From positions 20,646,001 to 20,710,000 of the forward strand of contig NC_059503.1 in assembly GCF_914767665.1 (NCBI RefSeq): a stretch of 64,000 bases of DNA, given 5' to 3'. This document shows, one piece after another, positions 60,201 to 64,000 of this stretch. The DNA comes from Harmonia axyridis. Taxonomy: Eukaryota; Arthropoda; Insecta; Coleoptera; Coccinellidae. Each line of letters starts with the position of its first letter. Positions within the stretch are counted from its first letter, which is position 1. Position numbers and translations under genes: made by a program. Under the pieces are notes generated by a model, which did no database searches, was not told where the DNA came from, and was given only the letters and a program-made list of their open reading frames with translations.

Positions 60201-60720
60201 CCTGATGTTTGTCTCTAAGGATTACTGAATGCCAAATCTATCATAAATATTATTGGAAATGGAATAGAATAAATACAGAAAAATATTATCACGTTTTAAC
60301 CTTCTATGTTATAATTTTATATGTGAATTGCATGCACTGTAGATATAATTTTAGTGTATAGTATATCCAAAGTCACTTGGAGGAAGCCAGAATATTTCGA
60401 TTATACAAGGGTTGTCTAAGTTTACAGAAATTACTTTGGGGCCAGTGAATTTATTGCCAAATAAAAGCTGGTATTTAGCGGATCGCGGTATCCACTTCAA
60501 ACGGACATCTGGCAAAGCGTTTTTGTATGGACTAGTTCAAGTGACTTTGGATATACAATACCTAACTATATCAGGAATCCGGATTTTCTGTGTTTCTGAA
60601 ATGAAGTATTCTTTTGCCATGGAATAATAATATGTTGTTCTCACCTGAATTGAAACATTTGTAATGTTCCGGATGAAGTTGATACGGAGGTGAAGAAATC
60701 GATGTTCCAAAGAGGCAACC
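39217..60720 (-). CDS. Ets96B: PEA3-subfamily ETS transcription factor, 5' partial
   Basis: Nine exons join in phase: 60720-60645, 59889-59848, 56016-55936, 51800-51653, 48400-48288, 41726-41643, 41542-41352, 40144-40036 and 39464-39217. They give the last 363 aa; the start is outside the window or in an exon I could not find. The ETS DNA-binding domain (about 205-297) is nearly identical to ETV1/4/5 in key parts: GSLQLWQFLVALLD, IAWTGRGMEFKLIEPEE, NYDKLSRSLRYYYEKGIMQK and GERYVYKFVCDPEALF, including the two recognition-helix arginines. The exon before the domain block ends IKQEPTEE, a sumoylation-type motif seen in PEA3 proteins. PEA3 factors are nuclear effectors of receptor-tyrosine-kinase/ERK signalling. 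One donor (GTTCGT after EPEE) is weak but falls at the family's conserved intron site. Orthology to Drosophila Ets96B is inferred. Confidence 0.87.
40839..41091. repeat. Three-copy repeat family, full-length copy
   Basis: Starts TGTAGTGACTATGTCAGCCC, contains GTTTTAGGCAGAGATTGATGG, and ends near CTCGAGAACGACTCGCTAAA. About 250 bp; it aligns throughout with the copy at 43046. No terminal inverted repeats or coding sequence are seen, so it may be SINE-like or the end of a longer element. Confidence 0.65.
42090..43030 (+). mobile_element. mariner element remnant
   Basis: From ATG 42193 the transposase starts MDTNKEKIRSTRILQFTFDR. Frameshifted parts follow: IVDSDSHVITVSVAKNLKIA, QKTVWNHLHKAGLKK, LPRELTEKNLMNRI, IIYYELLPYATIVNLELYCQ and VFHQDNVS. 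Stops and frameshifts throughout make it inactive. It is the same family as the fragment at 27.8 kb, and a repeat copy abuts its right end at 43046. It lies in intron 5 of the ETS gene. Confidence 0.78.
43046..43310. repeat. Three-copy repeat family, second full copy
   Basis: Starts TGTAGTGACTCTGTCTGCCC, contains TGTCTTAGGCAGAGACCGCT, and ends near CTCAAGAACGTCTCACCAAA. It abuts the decayed mariner element. Confidence 0.65.
43640..44115. other. CpG-dense intronic block
   Basis: An unusually GC- and CpG-rich stretch (for example GGACGCGACCGCGG and AAGACGGCGTTGTCGCATGC) in ETS intron 5, surrounded by AT-rich sequence. Open frames run on both strands (43933-44139 plus, 43878-44183 minus), but neither resembles a known protein. 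It could be a conserved enhancer, an unmethylated regulatory island or an unrecognised exon. Confidence 0.45.
44334..45220 (+). mobile_element. Tc1-like element, 3'-truncated
   Basis: A terminal repeat containing GAAGAAACTGCAAAACCCAG follows a TA dinucleotide. From 44540 the transposase reads RGIYRQLSEFERGRIHGLLE, then AGLSFREIANRTNRNPTTVM and RRRVGTGRRRGTNEVQDRR, and with frameshifts GEQGHPVTVRMVYRRIRSFG and VEHRRQRLQWC. The copy stops at about the ISV(R)/FQQ region, without the right inverted repeat. It lies in ETS intron 5. Confidence 0.8.
46340..46760. other. Second GC-richer intronic block
   Basis: Non-coding stretch of ETS intron 5 with higher GC (for example TTTTGGCGGGTCTCTGCCAC, CCCTCGCCGAGATGATCC) and no repeat hallmarks. 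Candidate regulatory sequence. Confidence 0.35.
46761..48287. other. ETS intron 5, distal part
   Basis: AT-rich. Open frames at 47260-47475 and 47798-47995 (minus) have no recognisable content. No gene is seen. Confidence 0.35.
48679..48684 (-). terminator. Polyadenylation signal of the PIGN gene
   Basis: AATAAA on the minus strand, about 94 nt past the PIGN stop and well before ETS exon 5, so PIGN could be a separate transcript. Confidence 0.45.
48778..51339 (-). CDS. PIGN: GPI ethanolamine phosphate transferase 1, intronless, nested
   Basis: A single uninterrupted 853-aa frame. An N-terminal membrane segment (about 4-23) precedes a lumenal alkaline-phosphatase-like domain with its metal and nucleophile residues kept: VDG (Asp52), PTESR (Thr89), LDTVAH (Asp201, His205), SDHGM (Asp235, His236) and GHG (His244). 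FPSNSRGIIPIDYL and a roughly 400-residue block of many membrane segments follow, as in PIGN/Mcd4p. The enzyme adds ethanolamine phosphate to the first mannose of GPI anchors in the ER. Usual length is about 930 aa, so this copy is slightly short but complete. The PTESRPGH motif reads PTESRIGS here. It lies in ETS intron 4, same strand, 314 bp after exon 4 and 378 bp before exon 5. Lack of introns suggests retroposition; the intact frame argues it is functional. Confidence 0.9.
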   Translation of the reverse strand: MLQLISISFCIHIFLFLAVLNTYFQSIIETDLPSTTSTDNPPAKRILLIIVDGLRAQAILGENENVAPFLKDLRDRNSSWGISYGAAPTESRIGSNAVIGGFREDPRAILYAWSYYPVKYDTVFEQSTNTWCVAGAECIEDIFTRYRTKNVRLYSYPKFPYVHNGDIWSINKFASVLKNKSEMVHFSDAGNIFTVILPNLDTVAHNYYHKYSKEVRNVDLHIKNITKIFGKIFKDNKTTFLVTSDHGMRPDAGHGSNYPTERASPLICWGAGIHKDQKRKNVRNIDIAPLISALLGINFPSNSRGIIPIDYLDISLEEKYKLLLNNLHQIFYIYERRNGRLSKGTLIYRNHLTMQKIKNRLIEMSITNGTITNETFTKIRDSIQMVLDAIQYDELYFTYNIIFSGLLAVLFWILYLFSIIPGEIPENKKEYFITKKFILLVIFYFSCISSVVYSETFFFAYYAFPIGSFCLLMNNYKKFLSLFYKSYTCPPLVLIAFFLYFYISLILGFYRHQYFSVTFFIMSLLSYILPFTNPKYSGAWNHTWAILCVILSLFSSISFNSTSEIGSLLILTGCVLWHLSSLYYFFEIIINKEGFHVTSGQYLIILVQNLCSFSAVMIRFGTPPIEDCYKFVILIVLIPLVLIPFSMKIAELKIFTIFLGVIPVLIIISLPQDLLVLSVFSMLLINCYSIVKIDGSSYTTQYLQYFIVCLIIIGMNLFCLTGIVNLYNLDYPRWINNSEKYEWVKYDIYILKFFLSIVLTGCILRYIFLKTGMELKTCFIFLEIFFSSMLFHIILRIRNSGSWLQMGTSFINFIIVNFFPLFSILFIQAAHFLMDFGFPFLFGEKLLAFTNSI
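51801..55935. other. ETS intron 3
   Basis: A 4.1-kb AT-rich intron. CACCCTGTATA and TACAGGGTG repeat ends lie at about 52425 and 55733. Two segments around 52545-52690 and 54565-54650 share CCTGACTTCA and similar words, suggesting a dispersed repeat. No gene is seen. Confidence 0.4.
56263..57492 (+). mobile_element. Tc1-like element with both TIRs, internally deleted
   Basis: The left end (CTAACTGACAAAGAAACTGC...) and right end (...GCAGTTTCTTTGTCAATTAG) are inverted repeats of about 40 bp, flanked by TA on both sides. The interior is the same family as the 44.3-kb copy. Relative to that copy, about 180 bp of the N-terminal coding region are deleted, between GGAGG and TGGCCATT. The remainder has VEHRRQRLQ-like, RSPLVFIRGNMTALPYLQEI and FFKATYANLLPWPPRSP parts in several frames. 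It is dead as an autonomous element. It lies in ETS intron 2. Confidence 0.85.
58430..58830. repeat. Hairpin repeat family, copy 2
   Basis: Hairpin head at 58430-58557 with arms ATAATACGAGTGCAGAAG / CTTCTGTACGAGTATTAT and inner ACGAGCCACGAAGTGGCGAG. The similarity to copy 1 at 37527 continues to about 58830 (AGAAATATCTTTCCAAAC). Confidence 0.7.
58800..59373 (+). mobile_element. hAT transposase C-terminus and right end
   Basis: With one stop, the plus strand reads LSTPASPAPVERQFS then STLTVRKTRNRIGDKSIRC and MCLRSWMENYE. This is the dimerisation domain that ends hAT transposases (ASVERxFS ... KRNRL). About 250 bp later the sequence ends in a Leu/Ser-poor repeat of CAAGTAGCTTG-like words and CCGTGAATCCCTA, a plausible right terminus. 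The 5' part is missing or replaced by the hairpin repeat. Confidence 0.68.
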
Positions 60721-62374
60721 CTGGAATAATAAAATGATATCTAAAAATAATTTGATGGAAATTCCATTGAGTTGCTAATGTATCACTTTTTGGAATTATT
60801 CCTTGAACCAAGGACTCGAATTATTGGAATTACCAAATAAAGTAGTACTTAAGTATACTTATATTAACTTTATAGATTTAATTTCTCATAAATGAAGAAA
60901 AACTATGAACTGATTTATTTCGATAGTCCACATACCTACAAATAATATTCGTTTCTCTATTTCAGTATCGTAATGAGATCATTACAGCTTTTAAATCAGT
61001 GCTGTACTGAACTCATTACAGCATCGTTATCAAGTTATATTTTTCGTTTTGTGGTTGTCTCTACTGCCTTCCAATCCTATCAAATTTCAACAAACGTCAA
61101 TAATTGTCAACATAATATATAATTTGGATATAGTGAAATGATTTGCAGCATTATTCGCAATTTCTCTTAATTCAGATGGTGTTAAATCGATTTCGTCACA
61201 CATAATTCATGAATTTGATGCGTAATTTTAAATTATTTGAAAATTCAAAACGTACGATTCAAATTCCGTAATCTGTCAATTTTCGTAACTGCCAAGATAC
61301 AATACAAAATTCACTAGGATGTATAATATGAATTTTTCAATGAATTTCGACAATATTCCACAAAACTTGACTGAAATAGAGAAAATATCTTTCAATACTC
61401 GTTGCAGAAGGCAATTCCAACACTCTTGCGTTCGAATTTCGCATTCGTGTTGGAATAGGAGACCATTTTGCAAATTGTTTTAGAATATACTATTATCAGC
61501 CAAAATCTGAATATAAATGAAATACAACATTGCAAAAAAAAGATGAATGGAAAACAACTTAGGGACCCGTCAACGCAGCCACCAAAAGCCATTAAATAAA
61601 ATTGAAAAAAAAAAGGTTTTGCGTATTGGATAATATTTCCTCAGAAGTAAGAACCTTTCATCTTTTCGTTTGAAATTGTAATAAATGAATTTTAAAAATT
61701 TATTAGGATTATTTTAGATAAAAGTGCAGGTACATGAAAAAGACCTCTGAAAATGCTTCTTTATATCCTCAATAGCGTAGGCAAAACAAGTCCAAGCGTC
61801 GAGCAACCTGCACAATAGTGTAGTTACCAGAAGTGTAACAAGAGTTGTTAGAGCGATAAAGTCGAAAGGATAGCAAATGAAAGTATTATTATAATTATCT
61901 GAATCTGATGACAGGCTACAAGGAAAAACAACAAAAAATGTTGAGAAAGCTTAAGCTGGAAATCGAGTCTCCAGGAATGAATGCAATGCCTTTCAATGAA
62001 GAGGAAGAAAAAATATGAAATATTTTTCAGTTTCAGACATTTGCAGACTATCTCAGGTTTGAGTTTCACACAGAGAATAAGCAATATTTTCGATGGATCA
62101 TTAGTTTTCGAGGTGTGATGAATAAAGACCTTTTCAACATATAACTGAGTTTCCTTCAATTGGATTACCTTTGTTACATCCACCCTATATTATAATTGAA
62201 TGAACAATGTCATTATCGTATCCATGGGGGTTTGACTGTAGGAGATTTTTCAATCTTTATTCTATTGCAGTAGTATGATGACAATATTGCATCAACACAA
62301 GTCTATAACTAACATATAACACGTTATGAAGTAAGTCAAATACTTCAATATCTGCTAATAAATATCGTGATTAA
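60721..62374. other. Upstream of visible ETS exons
   Basis: I searched for a further 5' ETS exon with a phase-0 donor and found none that is convincing. The sequence is AT-rich without other recognisable features. Confidence 0.35.
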
Positions 62375-62503
62375 TAGTATATTATTCAACGAGCGGTAAT
62401 GTAGGTCATAACTCACGCAGATGAAGTTTGCAGCACGAGCCGCAGGCGAGTGCTGTAATTCATCAAGTGAGTTATGACCATTACCGCAAGTTGAATACTA
62501 TAC
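62375..62503. repeat. Hairpin repeat
   Basis: Outer arms TAGTATATTATTCAACGAGC... and ...GTTGAATACTATA, then GGTCATAACTCAC / GTGAGTTATGACC, and the core GCACGAGCCGCAGGCGAGTGC. It is built like the 37.5- and 58.4-kb hairpins but has different sequence. Confidence 0.7.
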
Positions 62504-62833
62504 TTTATCTACGACTACATCAATAAATACTAAGAAAAAAATACATACTTAGAATATAGACAGAAGGAACGGGAAATAAACATATGTGCTCGATCCCGAC
62601 TACAAGAGAGATGGAAACTTAGTGTCACCAATCACAATCGAACTAGCTTCGGCTAGCTCAAGTCCAGTACAGAGTACAGACATAGTACTATATTGAAAAC
62701 CCTTAATAGTTGCATATAAAAATGCATTAAAATATACCAAAAAACATTCCCTGTAAACGACGACTTAATGACCTTACTGCTACAAACTCCTTTATATTTT
62801 TTTCGGGCAAGTAATTCTGTATGGTAACTTTAG

Positions 62834-62883
62834 CTGTTTGTCTTTTGGAAATGTATAGGTATACATTTCCAAAAGACAAACAG
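62834..62883. repeat. 50-bp palindrome
   Basis: A perfect 23-bp arm (CTGTTTGTCTTTTGGAAATG...) and its reverse complement around AGGT. The centre reads TATAGGTATA. Confidence 0.9.
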
Positions 62884-63029
62884 TTGATATCTAATTATTG
62901 TGAATGTTTTGCTGAAAACGATTAATTCAGATAGTGAAGATGAAATATTATATAGGTATATAATATTTCATCTTCACTATCTGAATTAATCGTTTTCAGC
63001 AAAACATTCACAATAATTAGATATCAACT
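62882..63029. repeat. 148-bp perfect palindrome
   Basis: Two 73-bp arms are exact reverse complements around a 2-bp GG centre. The left arm starts AGTTGATATCTAATTATTG and the right arm ends with its reverse complement. The centre again reads TATAGGTATA, as in the adjoining 50-bp palindrome. Confidence 0.92.
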
Positions 63030-64000
63030 TAATTTGAAAACGTCAAAATTATTAAAGTGACATTCCCTCGGACATGCCTCCCCTCAATAACAATAATGGA
63101 ATGTTCCCTTTCGGCCAATCGAATAGAAGCAGAGAAGTATAGAAGCACAGATCCATATTTTCGATTTATTATAGTGAGTTATAGCAGTGAGTTATTGTAA
63201 CTCACGATGTTTGTTAATATATACTATTAAGTGCCCAAAAGCAGTTGAATAATGAATATATAATTCAATAGGAGTAGATAAAATAATTTTTTCTCAAGTA
63301 AGAACAAAAACAATATTCCATTTTTGAAAGGAAGTTTCTTGATGTGCCAAGCGTAATCGTCACGTAAGGGAAAGGTGTTATGCTTCTCACCCTTTTTTTG
63401 TCAGCAGCTAATATTTTGTGCGACCAATTGTATGAAGAAAACGATCTTAGTGCATAGCCTCTTGCTTTATCATGGCATACTACATACTACACTTGCCTGA
63501 TCCTCTAAACTTGTTAGGAAAAATTCAAATGAACATACAAGGTGTTTCGAACTCAATGTCAAATCCGGTCTTGAAAAAAAATTTTAAAACTCTTTTTTTC
63601 AAAATAAGAACACATTTTTTTTATTGGTCAGGTGGTATCTCAAGAAAAATTTGTGTATAAGTGTGATACTTAAAAGTGATATAAAATGCTTATTTCCTGA
63701 GATATAGGGCAAAATCCAAGAATTTATCTATCGCAACAAAGATTTACTATAAAATTTCAAGTTTTTATCTCGAGTCTTTCTTTGTTAAAAAGTGTTTTTT
63801 TTTTTGGAGGATCCATAATATCAGTATAAAATTGATCCCCCTGTAGAACCCCATAAGTGATTACTGCGATAAGATGGCCTTCCTGACATTTCGCAAAGTT
63901 GAGGTGAAAGCTTGAATACATAGGGTGAAACAAAGGACAAAGAATGCACGGCGGGTGTTTGTTCAAGTCATCTAGCGGTCATTACAGTAATTGGCATTAC
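63030..64000. other. Window end, AT-rich
   Basis: No gene is identified. A further GTGAGTTATAGCAGTGAGTT-type repeat lies near 63175. The open frame at 63757-63966 (minus) looks like a dispersed repeat, not a gene. Confidence 0.35.

Noticed and set aside
59860..60228. 122-aa plus-strand open frame beginning MALASLLGILLK
   Set aside because: It overlaps an ETS exon on the other strand, has no recognisable motif or splice context, and its Leu/Phe-rich composition is expected of AT-rich sequence.
61848..62183. 111-aa minus-strand frame as a 5' ETS exon
   Set aside because: No PEA3 N-terminal acidic motif and no donor of the required phase; hydrophobic low-complexity content.
1..64000. CRISPR arrays, bacterial operons, phage or virus genes
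   Set aside because: No spaced direct-repeat array, Shine-Dalgarno-led operon or viral gene is visible; spliced animal genes account for the coding content.

Overview
The window looks like an insect nuclear genome, most likely a beetle or another holometabolous insect (the order is inferred, not shown). It is strongly AT-rich. Its genes have short GT-AG introns and animal-type products, and introns and spacers are crowded with decayed mariner, Tc1, hAT and Penelope-like elements plus many hairpin-forming fold-back repeats. All spliced models were joined by hand from splice signals and reading phase, with no transcript data.

Layout. 0-5 kb: a broken MADF-domain copy, then a five-exon U11-48K (SNRNP48) gene of the minor spliceosome. 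Intron 3 of that gene carries three 13-nt-spaced copies of the U12-type 5' splice site just downstream of a cryptic 3' splice site, which is the architecture of the U11-binding splicing enhancer (USSE). 5-17 kb (minus): a nine-exon SLP-76/BLNK-like adaptor with a SAM-like N-terminus, YxPP and proline-rich motifs and a C-terminal SH2 domain; a two-exon block has been tandemly duplicated inside it. 19-20.5 kb: mRpL2 (minus), head-to-head with an unrecognised 59-aa gene across a 76-bp gap. 24-25.7 kb: a secreted Kazal protein with Asn/Pro/Gly/Gln-rich repeats. 27-30 kb: a divergent pyruvate dehydrogenase E1-alpha paralogue. 30.9-32 kb: an intronless protein resembling the N-terminal half of SPIDR. 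About 34-34.8 kb (minus): an unrecognised small helical protein.

39.2-60.7 kb (minus): a PEA3-subfamily ETS transcription factor (Ets96B/ETV1-4-5-like) with nine visible exons; its 5' end lies outside the window. Its intron 4 is almost filled by a complete, intronless, same-strand PIGN gene (GPI ethanolamine phosphate transferase 1). Other ETS introns hold two Tc1-like copies, a mariner remnant, a three-copy repeat family and an unusually CpG-dense block. 62-63 kb: hairpin repeats, including a perfect 148-bp palindrome.

The genes do not form one pathway. Most striking are the USSE-like autoregulatory element, the intragenic exon duplication in the adaptor, the nested PIGN gene, the mRpL2-linked small gene and the density of long palindromes.
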